Source: Sipunculus nudus
Lineage: Eukaryota > Annelida > Sipuncula > Golfingiida > Sipunculidae
Reading direction: 5' to 3'
DNA length: 64,000 bases
Assembly (NCBI GenBank): GCA_026874595.1
Contig: CM049308.1
Location: forward strand, 44,339,327-44,403,326
Shown: piece by piece, positions 41,364-53,355 of the stretch
How positions within the stretch are numbered: position 1 is the stretch's first letter
Layout of the letters: each line of letters begins with the position of its first letter
The notes under the pieces: model-generated
What the model saw: only the letters and a program-made list of their open reading frames with translations
What the model was told of the DNA's origin: nothing
Databases searched by the model: none
Translations under genes and position numbers: made by a program

Positions 41364-43009
41364 ATGGTCGACGCAGCGACGGATATCGTACAGCAGACGG
41401 CCCTCTTTGCGGGGGGCACGAAGCAACATTCGGTGACACAAGGACGGTGGGTGAAAGTAGACCCGCTGACGCCTTCGTACAAAACCGGGGGTCCTGTGGA
41501 ATTTTTTATCAGTGGGAAATCAACTGAGTACGTCAATTTGGCCAACACGATGCTGGTGGTGAAATTGGGGATTTTTACAGCAGCAGGTGACCCATGTCAA
41601 AAGATAACTGAGGAATACATTTCTCCTGTCAACAATATCATCCACAGCATCTGGCGTCAGATAAACATAGAGCTCAACGGGACGGAAATCAACACCCAGG
41701 ACAACATGTATTCATACAGGGCGTACCTGGAAAACCTTTTGTCTTACAACAAGGAATTTAAAAAGACCGGGCTGTCAGGGATGACTGGGTGGTTCAAAGA
41801 CACCCCTAGCCATTTTAATGACATTCCTGCAGAGATGAAGAAAGACACAGCGTACGAAGAAACGATTAAAGGTGTCAAATCAAGCGACTCTGGAGCAAAC
41901 AAAAGCATGTACGCTTGGAGGAGAACACCTGAACAAAAAGATACAGATCTATCATCTAACTCTGCAAGTGCGGATGTGAAAGCGATGTCTGGGGATTGGC
42001 GTACGTACCCAAAAAGGTTTTTCAGCAAAGATTCTGATTTAAAAATAGCATACTTCATCCCGAGCGCTTTGGGAAAATTGGGGATAAGGGGGGGGGGGGG
42101 GGACTAAACAATCAATTTTGACGGCTGCGCTGGGAAAAAACTACGGGGCGCTGAACAGGTTTTTGCAATTTTTTCCCAATAACAATCTTATGTGTGACAA
42201 CACGGAAACTTCACAGGAGATTACTTTCAAAGCCCCTCTACACAGCGATATCACGGGACAGAAAAAGTTTTTTAATAAACGGGGTAGACATTAAAATACT
42301 GATGGATTTTCATGACATGTCTGAATTTGCAATTATTCAAAAAAAGGAAGCCCAGAACGTGCTGAAAGTCACGCAGATGTATTTAGATGTACGGAAAGTC
42401 ACACCCTCCGATGTGTTTCGGCGCTCGGTGGAAGCCAACCTGGCCCCACACATGCCGATACGTTATCCACTGAAACACGCTTTCTTGCGCACTTACGACC
42501 TGCCAGTCAGTGGTACCCAGGCCTCATTGACCAACATGTTGCAAGGGCAGATGCCCAGGCGTATGGTTTTCGGGTTCGTGGAAAGTAAAGCCTTGAGTGG
42601 AGACAAAGAAAAAAACCCGTACGAGTTCAAACACCTGGGCGTCAATTATGTACAGGTGTATATGAACGGGTATCCGGTGCCGGCCTTCCCTTACGAAATG
42701 AAATGGGACAGGGATTGGAAACGGGAATACATTGACGGGCTGAACGGGATCGGTACAGTGCGAGGTGCCACCGGGGTGAACTTGTCTTACCAAGATTACA
42801 GGAGAGGATACTCTTTTTTCGCTGTTGATTTCTCGCCCACCCTGGCCAGTGACGAAAAGTATATCCAAGACCCTACCGTGGGAGTTTTAAGGTTGGAACT
42901 TAAGTTCGACAATGAAATAACCGAACAACACACCATTGTTGTGTATTATGAAATGGACGGGGAAATTACTATAGGCCAATCACGCCAAGTTCTGAAATCA
43001 TTCACATAA
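41364..43009 (+). pseudogene. Major capsid protein paralogue 2 (MCP2), unit 1
   Basis: N-part from ATG 41364: VDAATDIVQQTALFAGGTKQ, then GGPVEFFISGKSTEYVNLAN, YISPVNNIIHSIWRQINIEL and LNGTEINTQDNMYSYRAYLE, the hallmark first jelly-roll of F54H12.2-like capsid proteins. It reaches a G15 run at 42088-42102 that puts the next segment (ILTAALGKNYGALNRFLQFF) in a second frame. A T6 run at 42268-42273 moves the C-terminal barrel (YPLKHAFLRTYDLPVSGTQ... VVYYEMDGEITIGQSRQVLK) to a third frame, open to 43009. Total about 545 codons, the size of such capsids, forming the icosahedral shell in the intact virus. The G run length is not compatible with an uninterrupted frame. Confidence 0.75.
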
Positions 43010-43084
43010 AATAACAACACACCATATACAAATGACACACTTTAATAATTACAAACAGCATCAAAAATACATTGGGGGATCCTG

Positions 43085-44609
43085 TCAGAGGGGGTTTCCA
43101 CCCTCCGCTTCCATAACAATGGCGTAGTCGGACTCCGGTATCTCGAGCCAGTCCCTTGGGTACCTGCTTAAAATCACTTCGTCCGTATCATACCGTACAG
43201 GCACGGTTTCACCGCACCCCGTTTTCATTTTCCATGTGATGGCCCCGCAAGCGCTGACGACGTCGTTTTTGCTGTTGTTGTGTTTTTCAAACACGCCCAA
43301 AAGCGGCAAAGTGTTGTTATATTCACACTGCCTATCTTCATTTTCCAAAAGGCTTCCCCTCACCAGAGGGTACACAACCGACATTGGAAAGTTACCCACA
43401 TAACAAAACACACCTCGGTCCGTGCCTTCAATTTGACCCCACACCAATCTGAGCTCTCTTTGCAGTTGCATCTGTGCCATGAGCGGGAATGGCGCAGCAG
43501 AAAAATAACGTTGAAACGCACATTGCATTTGATTGAAATCCGGCAGAAAGCAGTCAGCTGCCAACTGTTGCAAACAAGGCACCTCTCCCTTACTCATCAG
43601 CGGGTGGGCAAACGAACGGTCTTTATCGACGTTCCTCAGTAGCAGTTGGTGGAACGCGACGGTGTGTAGTTTTTGGGTTTTATCGTAATGCTCGTAAAGC
43701 AATTTCCACAGCTGGAACGTAGGGATATCCAGCGGTCTTACGGGTTCAGCGATACCAGTCACTTTGACTTTCTTGTGCAGATGTTTCACCGATAACCATC
43801 CGTAGGTGCACGGGGCGTACTTGCTTTCAACTGGCATCAGTTTCAGTGCTTCAGTGATGCTGTCGTCCAAGTGACAAACTCTACTGTCCCAGTTGGCGTG
43901 ACTGTATGTGGCCGTGGGCAAAACTGCAGCAGGGTTGGGGAAAACACCGGTGATAGGGAAATCTGCAGCTTCCATTCTGTAAAAGACGCATTTGCTCTGC
44001 CCCATCACTGGGTAAATACGGGTCCTGTTCGCCCAGATGTACCAGGTGAAAGGCAGCGGATTGCTTCGGTGCAAATAGTCTATGAAGTAAGGCCCTTCGA
44101 AATACTTTTGGATTTTGTTAGGCAAACTGTGGAAGGGTACGAATGGAGTGTTACTCTCCTCAATCTCAGGGACCTTCTTGGTCTTGTCTGAAAGGTTCAT
44201 TTTTAAGCACTGCGTGGCTTCACACAAACTGAAAGGTGTAGCACGCATCATCATTTGAAACTGCAACTGGGTCACGTGACGGCTATGGGCCAACAGCATC
44301 GACACGAGGCAAGACCAAGCGTTGTAGCACGAGGTGCACATTTTCCAGGTCGTAGAACCATCTTTCAATTTTCACCACTTTTTTCCCGAGCTGAGGGAAA
44401 ATGTATACGGGCCGCTTCGTTATCTGGGCAGGTGGAATCACTTGCCTCGGGAACATAGTGCCAGAATACTGCTGGCAGTCGGCTTTTACTGAGCCATGAC
44501 GGGGCGAATGGTATGGTGTATCTGACCAAACGCTTTTCAGGTAACCGTCCCAAATTTCACATTTGTTCGTGTTTCGCCACATTTTTTGGAGATAAAGTTG
44601 ATAATTCAT
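43085..44609 (-). pseudogene. Unknown leftward ~510-codon gene, unit 1
   Basis: ATG 44609 (the codon before is GTG); N-part to 44283 in one frame (QKMWRNTNKCEIWDGYLKSV, PAQITKRPVYIFPQLGKKVV), main part 44368-43085 in another (427 codons), with the frame change near 44375 by a T-run. Motifs: CTSCYNAW, LPNKIQKYFEGPYFIDYL, PFTWYIWANRTRIYPVMGQS and SKYAPCTYGWLSVKHLHKK. No family is recognised. A minus-strand TATA (TATAAAGG, 44622-44629) lies only ~13 bases from this ATG, so the real start may be the Met at about 44582. Convergent with MCP2, with a 75-base gap. Confidence 0.55.
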
Positions 44610-44612
44610 CAC

Positions 44613-44853
44613 TCAAGTTCACCTTTATAAGACATTGGGCCTATCTCATTTGCAGGTCGGGTCCATTGTATCACCCCTACACAGTTTTTCCGTATCACTT
44701 CCGGTTAGAGTTTTTATTTTTCCGCGCGACTTCCGGTTTGACAAGTACAAATAAGAAGGATCCTATGAGGCTCACTCACACTTCAAGCCAGCCCAGCTAG
44801 TCATTAGTTTCCACTTTCGCATTCACACCGATAGCAGATAACAAATTGCCACT
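44613..44853. promoter_or_regulatory. Divergent promoter inside each unit
   Basis: Two ETS-like ACTTCCGG boxes (44698-44705, 44730-44737) flank an E2F-like TTTTTCCGCGCG (about 44717-44728). A leftward TATA is at 44622-44629; no clear plus-strand TATA precedes ATG 44854. It is conserved in units 2-5 with single-base differences. Confidence 0.55.
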
Positions 44854-45464
44854 ATGTTTAATAGCAACAGAAAAAGTGAGAACAGACAACATGTTCCTGG
44901 GGCCGCTGCCGCTGCTTCTGCTGCTGTTCCTCCTGCTTCTGTACCTGAGATCAAGAAGAGAAAACTAGAACATGTTCCAAATGCAGAAGGTCCACCAAAC
45001 GAATGTGTGGCTGCAAGCAAAGTATTCCTTGGTGGGGGAGAAGGTTCACATTGGTATGCCACACCTTACGGCCTGGACACTAAAATCGCAGTGCCAACCT
45101 TCTGAAGAGAAATGTATCGTGCTGACGCTTGAAGAAATCACCAAACTGTCCAACCACATCACGGCCATAAACAGCTCGTTAAATGAACTGTTTCACGACC
45201 GCAACAAAGAATACCGCCTCACTCTCTCACCCGGTGATCCGTCAGATCCCAAGGAAAGCCAGCAGTAACTGGAGAAACATTGTGAATATACGTGAATGGT
45301 ACTACACCAAGCAAGGCCAAAGGAGACCCTGCAAGAAAGGAGCTGCCTTGTATTTCGACGTATGGAAAAACGTGCTGTGCAAAATGGAAGATATCATGGC
45401 AATGTCCTGCGCATTCTTGTGTGATGAAGATCATCAAAACTACCAAGCCTTGAAGGTGAAGTGA
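44854..45464 (+). pseudogene. PC4-like protein gene, unit 1
   Basis: ATG 44854. N-terminal Ala-rich tract (GAAAAASAAVPPASVPE) and a KKRK basic signal, then GGGEGSHWYATPYGLDTKIA. In units 1 and 2 an 11-base deletion near 45090 shifts the frame, ending it at 45105. The next parts are read from other frames: LTLEEITKLSNHITAINSSL, and, from about 45265, NWRNIVNIREWYY...RRPCKKGAALYFDVWKN, which matches the ssDNA-binding PC4/Sub1 fold (IREY...P..KGI.L....W). The final stop TGA at 45462 comes from the fused MCP1 tail, so the true 3' end is missing. Probable role: ssDNA or promoter binding. Confidence 0.6.
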
Positions 45465-45613
45465 CCGTTGGACAAACGCGAGAGGTGCTCAAATCCTACA
45501 CTTGAAAAAGTTCTCCACGGGTAAATGAACACATAATGTATGTATATGTAGCTTGCGCCATGGCTAACATATATAAATGTATGAAATTACTTTTAAAGTG
45601 ATCAGTAGGAAAC

Positions 45614-47260
45614 ATGGTCGACGCAGCGACGGATATCGTACAGCAGACGGCCCTCTTTGCGGGGGGCACGAAGCAACATTCGGTGACACAAGGACGGTGG
45701 GTGAAAGTAGACCCGCTGACGCCTTCGTACAAAACCGGGGGTCCTGTGGAATTTTTTATCAGTGGGAAATCAACTGAGTACGTCAATTTGGCCAACACGA
45801 TGCTGGTGGTGAAATTGGGGATTTTTACAGCAGCAGGTGACCCATGTCAAAAGATAACTGAGGAATACATTTCTCCTGTCAACAATATCATCCACAGCAT
45901 CTGGCGTCAGATAAACATAGAGCTCAACGGGACGGAAATCAACACCCAGGACAACATGTATTCATACAGGGCGTACCTGGAAAACCTTTTGTCTTACAAC
46001 AAGGAATTTAAAAAGACCGGGCTGTCAGGGATGACTGGGTGGTTCAAAGACACCCCTAGCCATTTCAATGACATTCCTGCAGAGATGAAGAAAGACACAG
46101 CGTACGAAGAAACGATTAAAGGTGTCAAATCAAGCGACTCTGGAGCAAACAAAAGCATGTACGCTTGGAGGAGAACACCTGAACAAAAAGATACAGATCT
46201 ATCATCTAACTCTGCAAGTGCGGATGTGAAAGCGATGTCTGGGGATTGGCGTACGTACCCAAAAAGGTTTTTCAGCAAAGATTCTGATTTAAAAATAGCA
46301 TACTTCATCCCGAGCGCTTTGGGAAAATTGGGGATAAGGGGGGGGGGGGGGGGACTAAACAATCAATTTTGACGGCTGCGCTGGGAAAAAACTACGGGGC
46401 GCTGAACAGGTTTTTGCAATTTTTTCCCAATAACAATCTTATGTGTGACAACACGGAAACTTCACAGGAGATTACTTTCAAAGCCCCTCTACACAGCGAT
46501 ATCACGGGACAGAAAAAGTTTTTTAATAAACGGGGTAGACATTAAAATACTGATGGATTTTCATGACATGTCTGAATTTGCAATTATTCAAAAAAAGGAA
46601 GCCCAGAACGTGCTGAAAGTCACGCAGATGTATTTAGATGTACGGAAAGTCACACCCTCCGATGTGTTTCGGCGCTCGGTGGAAGCCAACCTGGCCCCAC
46701 ACATGCCGATACGTTATCCACTGAAACACGCTTTCTTGCGCACTTACGACCTGCCAGTCAGTGGTACCCAGGCCTCATTGACCAACATGTTGCAAGGGCA
46801 GATGCCCAGGCGTATGGTTTTCGGGTTCGTGGAAAGTAAAGCCTTGAGTGGAGACAAAGAAAAAAACCCGTACGAGTTCAAACACCTGGGCGTCAATTAT
46901 GTACAGGTGTATATGAACGGGTATCCGGTGCCGGCCTTCCCTTACGAAATGAAATGGGACAGGGATTGGAAACGGGAATACATTGACGGGCTGAACGGGA
47001 TCGGTACAGTGCGAGGTGCCACCGGGGTGAACTTGTCTTACCAAGATTACAGGAGAGGATACTCTTTTTTCGCTGTTGATTTCTCGCCCACCCTGGCCAG
47101 TGACGAAAAGTATATCCAAGACCCTACCGTGGGAGTTTTAAGGTTGGAACTTAAGTTCGACAATGAAATAACCGAACAACACACCATTGTTGTGTATTAT
47201 GAAATGGACGGGGAAATTACTATAGGCCAATCACGCCAAGTTCTGAAATCATTCACATAA
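45614..47260 (+). pseudogene. MCP2, unit 2
   Basis: Same segment order as unit 1. The G16 tract leaves the N- and C-parts in the same frame, but the middle segment between the G tract and the T run is out of frame and the N-frame stops at 46370-46372. C-part open to 47260 without further lesion. Confidence 0.75.
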
Positions 47261-47335
47261 AATAACAACACACCATATACAAATGACACACTTTAATAAT
47301 TACAAACAGCATCAAAAATACATTGGGGGATCCTG

Positions 47336-48860
47336 TCAGAGGGGGTTTCCACCCTCCGCTTCCATAACAATGGCGTAGTCGGACTCCGGTATCTCGAGCC
47401 AGTCCCTTGGGTACCTGCTTAAAATCACTTCGTCCGTATCATACCGTACAGGCACGGTTTCACCGCACCCCGTTTTCATTTTCCATGTGATGGCCCCGCA
47501 AGCGCTGACGACGTCGTTTTTGCTGTTGTTGTGTTTTTCAAACACGCCCAAAAGCGGCAAAGTGTTGTTATATTCACACTGCCTATCTTCATTTTCCAAA
47601 AGGCTTCCCCTCACCAGAGGGTACACAACCGACATTGGAAAGTTACCCACATAACAAAACACACCTCGGTCCGTGCCTTCAATTTGACCCCACACGAATC
47701 TGAGCTCTCTTTGCAGTTGCATCTGTGCCATGAGCGGGAATGGCGCAGCAGAAAAATAACGTTGAAACGCACATTGCATTTGATTGAAATCCGGCAGAAA
47801 GCAGTCAGCTGCCAACTGTTGCAAACAAGGCACCTCTCCCTTACTCATCAGCGGGTGGGCAAACGAACGGTCTTTATCGACGTTCCTCAGTAGCAGTTGG
47901 TGGAACGCGACGGTGTGTAGTTTTTGGGTTTTATCGTAATGCTCGTAAAGCAATTTCCACAGCTGGAACGTAGGGATATCCAGCGGTCTTACGGGTTCAG
48001 CGATACCAGTCACTTTGACTTTCTTGTGCAGATGTTTCACCGATAACCATCCGTAGGTGCACGGGGCGTACTTGCTTTCAACTGGCATCAGTTTCAGTGC
48101 TTCAGTGATGCTGTCGTCCAAGTGACAAACTCTACTGTCCCAGTTGGCGTGACTGTATGTGGCCGTTGGCAAAACTGCAGCAGGGTTGGGGAAAACACCG
48201 GTGATAGGGAAATCTGCAGCTTCCATTCTGTAAAAGACGCATTTGCTCTGCCCCATCACTGGGTAAATACGGGTCCTGTTCGCCCAGATGTACCAGGTGA
48301 AAGGCAGCGGATTGCTTCGGTGCAAATAGTCTATGAAGTAAGGCCCTTCGAAATACTTTTGGATTTTGTTAGGCAAACTGTGGAAGGGTACGAATGGAGT
48401 GTTACTCTCCTCAATCTCAGGGACCTTCTTGGTCTTGTCTGAAAGGTTCATTTTTAAGCACTGCGTGGCTTCACACAAACTGAAAGGTGTAGCACGCATC
48501 ATCATTTGAAACTGCAACTGGGTCACGTGACGGCTATGGGCCAACAGCATCGACACGAGGCAAGACCAAGCGTTGTAGCACGAGGTGCACATTTTCCAGG
48601 TCGTAGAACCATCTTTCAATTTTCACCACTTTTTTCCCGAGCTGAGGGAAAATGTATACGGGCCGCTTCGTTATCTGGGCAGGTGGAATCACTTGCCTCG
48701 GGAACATAGTGCCAGAATACTGCTGGCAGTCGGCTTTTACTGAGCCATGACGGGGCGAATGGTATGGTGTATCTGACCAAACGCTTTTCAGGTAACCGTC
48801 CCAAATTTCACATTTGTTCGTGTTTCGCCACATTTTTTGGAGATAAAGTTGATAATTCAT
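47336..48860 (-). pseudogene. Leftward unknown gene, unit 2
   Basis: 427-codon main part intact (47336-48619). The N-part has the same frame break as unit 1. Private change: Leu to Phe in QRELRFVWGQ (near 47697). Confidence 0.55.
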
Positions 48861-49104
48861 CACTCAAGTTCACCTTTATAAGACATTGGGCCTATCTCAT
48901 TTGCAGGTCGGGTCCATTGTATCACCCCTACACAGTTTTTCCGTATCACTTCCGGTTAGAGTTTTTATTTTTCCGCGCGACTTCCGGTTTGACAAGTACA
49001 AATAAGAAGGATCCTATGAGGCTCACTCACACTTCAAGCCAGCCCAGCTAGTCATTAGTTTCCACTTTCGCATTCACACCGATAGCAGATAACAAATTGC
49101 CACT

Positions 49105-49715
49105 ATGTTTAATAGCAACAGAAAAAGTGAGAACAGACAACATGTTCCTGGGGCCGCTGCCGCTGCTTCTGCTGCTGTTCCTCCTGCTTCTGTACCTGAG
49201 ATCAAGAAGAGAAAACTAGAACATGTTCCAAATGCAGAAGGTCCACCAAACGAATGTGTGGCTGCAAGCAAAGTATTCCTTGGTGGGGGAGAAGGTTCAC
49301 ATTGGTATGCCACACCTTACGGCCTGGACACTAAAATCGCAGTGCCAACCTTCTGAAGAGAAATGTATCGTGCTGACGCTTGAAGAAATCACCAAACTGT
49401 CCAACCACATCACGGCCATAAACAGCTCGTTAAATGAACTGTTTCACGACCGCAACAAAGAATACCGCCTCACTCTCTCACCCGGTGATCCGTCAGATCC
49501 CAAGGAAAGCCAGCAGTAACTGGAGAAACATTGTGAATATACGTGAATGGTACTACACCAAGCAAGGCCAAAGGAGACCCTGCAAGAAAGGAGCTGCCTT
49601 GTATTTCGACGTATGGAAAAACGTGCTGTGCAAAATGGAAGATATCATGGCAATGTCCTGCGCATTCTTGTGTGATGAAGATCATCAAAACTACCAAGCC
49701 TTGAAGGTGAAGTGA
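49105..49715 (+). pseudogene. PC4-like gene, unit 2
   Basis: Carries the 11-base deletion shared with unit 1 (frame ends at 49356) and the common later frame break. Its last codons again come from the junction. Confidence 0.6.
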
Positions 49716-49865
49716 CCGTTTCAACAAACGCGAGAGGTGCTCAAATCCTACACTTGAAAAAGTTCTCCACGGGTAAATGAACACATAATGTATGTATATG
49801 TAGCTTGCGCCATGGCTAACATATATAAATGTATGAAATTACTTTTAAAGTGATCAGTAGGAAAC

Positions 49866-51511
49866 ATGGTCGACGCAGCGACGGATATCGTACAGCAGAC
49901 GGCCCTCTTTGCGGGGGGCACGAAGCAACATTCGGTGACACAAGGACGGTGGGTGAAAGTAGACCCGCTGACGCCTTCGTACAAAACCGGGGGTCCTGTG
50001 GAATTTTTTATCAGTGGGAAATCAACTGAGTACGTCAATTTGGCCAACACGATGCTGGTGGTGAAATTGGGGATTTTTACAGCAGCAGGTGACCCATGTC
50101 AAAAGATAACTGAGGAATACATTTCTCCTGTCAACAATATCATCCACAGCATCTGGCGTCAGATAAACATAGAGCTCAACGGGACGGAAATCAACACCCA
50201 GGACAACATGTATTCATACAGGGCGTACCTGGAAAACCTTTTGTCTTACAACAAGGAATTTAAAAAGACCGGGCTGTCAGGGATGACTGGGTGGTTCAAA
50301 GACACCCCTAGCCATTTCAATGACATTCCTGCAGAGATGAAGAAAGACACAGCGTACGAAGAAACGATTAAAGGTGTCAAATCAAGCGACTCTGGAGCAA
50401 ACAAAAGCATGTACGCTTGGAGGAGAACACCTGAACAAAAAGATACAGATCTATCATCTAACTCTGCAAGTGCGGATGTGAAAGCGATGTCTGGGGATTG
50501 GCGTACGTACCCAAAAAGGTTTTTCAGCAAAGATTCTGATTGAAAAATAGCATACTTCATCCCGAGCGCTTTGGGAAAATTGGGGATAAGGGGGGGGGGG
50601 GGGGACTAAACAATCAATTTTGACGGCTGCGCTGGGAAAAAACTACGGGGCGCTGAACAGGTTTTTGCAATTTTTTCCCAATAACAATCTTATGTGTGAC
50701 AACACGGAAACTTCACAGGAGATTACTTTCAAAGCCCCTCTACACAGCGATATCACGGGACAGAAAAAGTTTTTTAATAAACGGGGTAGACATTAAAATA
50801 CTGATGGATTTTCATGACATGTCTGAATTTGCAATTATTCAAAAAAAGGAAGCCCAGAACGTGCTGAAAGTCACGCAGATGTATTTAGATGTACGGAAAG
50901 TCACACCCTCCGATGTGTTTCGGCGCTCGGTGGAAGCCAACCTGGCCCCACACATGCCGATACGTTATCCACTGAAACACGCTTTCTTGCGCACTTACGA
51001 CCTGCCAGTCAGTGGTACCCAGGCCTCATTGACCAACATGTTGCAAGGGCAGATGCCCAGGCGTATGGTTTTCGGGTTCGTGGAAAGTAAAGCCTTGAGT
51101 GGAGACAAAGAAAAAAACCCGTACGAGTTCAAACACCTGGGCGTCAATTATGTACAGGTGTATATGAACGGGTATCCGGTGCCGGCCTTCCCTTACGAAA
51201 TGAAATGGGACAGGGATTGGAAACGGGAATACATTGACGGGCTGAACGGGATCGGTACAGTGCGAGGTGCCACCGGGATGAACTTGTCTTACCAAGATTA
51301 CAGGAGATGATACTCTTTTTTCGCTGTTGATTTCTCGCCCACCCTGGCCAGTGACGAAAAGTATATCCAAGACCCTACCGTGGGAGTTTTAAGGTTGGAA
51401 CTTAAGTTCGACAATGAAATAACCGAACAACACACCATTGTTGTGTATTATGAAATGGACGGGGAAATTACTATAGGCCAATCACGCCAAGTTCTGAAAT
51501 CATTCACATAA
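49866..51511 (+). pseudogene. MCP2, unit 3
   Basis: Two extra nonsense changes: TTA to TGA at 50541-50543 in the N-part (after FFSKDSD), and GGA to TGA at 51308-51310 in the C-part (after YQDYRR), the latter shared with unit 4. Private Val to Met in GATGMNLSYQ near 51279. Confidence 0.75.
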
Positions 51512-51586
51512 AATAACAACACACCATATACAAATGACACACTTTAATAATTACAAACAGCATCAAAAATACATTGGGGGATCCTG

Positions 51587-53111
51587 TCAGAGGGGGTTTC
51601 CACCCTCCGCTTCCATAACAATGGCGTAGTCGGACTCCGGTATCTCGAGCCAGTCCCTTGGGTACCTACTTAAAATCACTTCGTCCGTATCATACCGTAC
51701 AGGCACGGTTTCACCGCACCCCGTTTTCATTTTCCATGTGATGGCCCCGCAAGCGCTGACGACGTCGTTTTTGCTGTTGTTGTGTTTTTCAAACACGCCC
51801 AAAAGCGGCAAAGTGTTGTTATATTCACACTGCCTATCTTCATTTTCCAAAAGGCTTCCCCTCACCAGAGGGTACACAACCGACATTGGAAAGTTACCCA
51901 CATAACAAAACACACCTCGGTCCGTGCCTTCAATTTGACCCCACACCAATCTGAGCTCTCTTTGCAGTTGCATCTGTGCCATGAGCGGGAATGGCGCAGC
52001 AGAAAAATAACGTTGAAACGCACATTGCATTTGATTGAAATCCGGCAGAAAGCAGTCAGCTGCCAACTGTTGCAAACAAGGCACCTCTCCCTTACTCATC
52101 AGCGGGTGGGCAAACGAACGGTCTTTATCGACGTTCCTCAGTAGCAGTTGGTGGAACGCGACGGTGTGTAGTTTTTGGGTTTTATCGTAATGCTCGTAAA
52201 GCAATTTCCACAGCTGGAACGTAGGGATATCCAGCGGTCTTACGGGTTCAGCGATACCAGTCACTTTGACTTTCTTGTGCAGATGTTTCACCGATAACCA
52301 TCCGTAGGTGCACGGGGCGTACTTGCTTTCAACTGGCATCAGTTTCAGTGCTTCAGTGATGCTGTCGTCCAAGTGACAAACTCTACTGTCCCAGTTGGCG
52401 TGACTGTATGTGGCCGTGGGCAAAACTGCAGCAGGGTTGGGGAAAACACCGGTGATAGGGAAATCTGCAGCTTCCATTCTGTAAAAGACGCATTTGCTCT
52501 GCCCCATCACTGGGTAAATACGGGTCCTGTTCGCCCAGATGTACCAGGTGAAAGGCAGCGGATTGCTTCGGTGCAAATAGTCTATGAAGTAAGGCCCTTC
52601 GAAATACTTTTGGATTTTGTTAGGCAAACTGTGGAAGGGTACGAATGGAGTGTTACTCTCCTCAATCTCAGGGACCTTCTTGGTCTTGTCTGAAAGGTTC
52701 ATTTTTAAGCACTGCGTGGCTTCACACAAACTGAAAGGTGTAGCACGCATCATCATTTGAAACTGCAACTGGGTCACGTGACGGCTATGGGCCAACAGCA
52801 TCGACACGAGGCAAGACCAAGCGTTGTAGCACGAGGTGCACTTTTTCCAGGTCGTAGAACGATTTTTCAATTTTCACCACTTTTTTCCCGAGCTGAGGGA
52901 AAATGTATACGGGCCGCTTCGTTATCTGGGCAGGTGGAATCACTTGCCTCGGGAACATAGTGCCAGAATACTGCTGGCAGTCGGCTTTTACTGAGCCATG
53001 ACGGGGCGAATGGTATGGTGTATCTGACCAAACGTTTTTCAGGTAACCGTCCCAAATTTCACATTTGTTCGTGTTTCGCCACATTTTTTGGAGATAAAGT
53101 TGATTATTCAT
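51587..53111 (-). pseudogene. Leftward unknown gene, unit 3
   Basis: Main part intact (51587-52870) and starting MKNRSTTWKKCTS, whereas units 1-2 have MKDGSTTWKMCTS. The N-part carries Asn where units 1-2 have Tyr (MMNNQLYLQK) and ends with the same frame break. Confidence 0.55.
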
Positions 53112-53355
53112 CACTCAAGTTCACCTTTATAAGACATTGGGCCTATCTCATTTGCAGGTCGGGTCCATTGTATCACCCCTACACAGTTTTTCCGTATCAC
53201 TTCCGGTTAGAGTTTTTATTTTTCCGCGCGACTTCCGGTTTGACAAGTACAAATAAGAAGGGTCCTATGAGGCTCACTCACACTTCAAGCCAGCCCAGCT
53301 AGTCATTAGTTTCCACTTTCGCATTCACACCGATAGCAGATAACAAATTGCCACT

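Larger units (their letters stand above)
41205..45454. repeat. Tandem 4.25-kb array, unit 1
   Basis: Starts at GGTGAAGTGACCGTTGG inside the 3' end of MCP1 and ends where the same box recurs at 45455. Length 4250 bases. Contents in order: MCP1 tail, TATA, MCP2, leftward gene, divergent promoter, PC4-like gene. With unit 2 it shares an 11-base deletion in the PC4-like gene. Confidence 0.97.
45455..49705. repeat. Tandem array, unit 2
   Basis: 4251 bases from junction box to junction box. Differs from unit 1 by single substitutions, one more G in the G tract (16, at 46338-46353), and, just past its right border, GTTTCAACAAAC in place of GTTGGACAAAC. Confidence 0.97.

Noticed and set aside
42524-42868. 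Minus-strand 114-codon frame inside MCP2, repeated in each unit
   Set aside because: It is the antisense of a well-supported capsid segment, with no promoter; a shadow.
43280-44191. Plus-strand frames of 120 and 106 codons opposite the leftward gene
   Set aside because: Antisense shadows. The leftward frame is much longer and has a better protein character.
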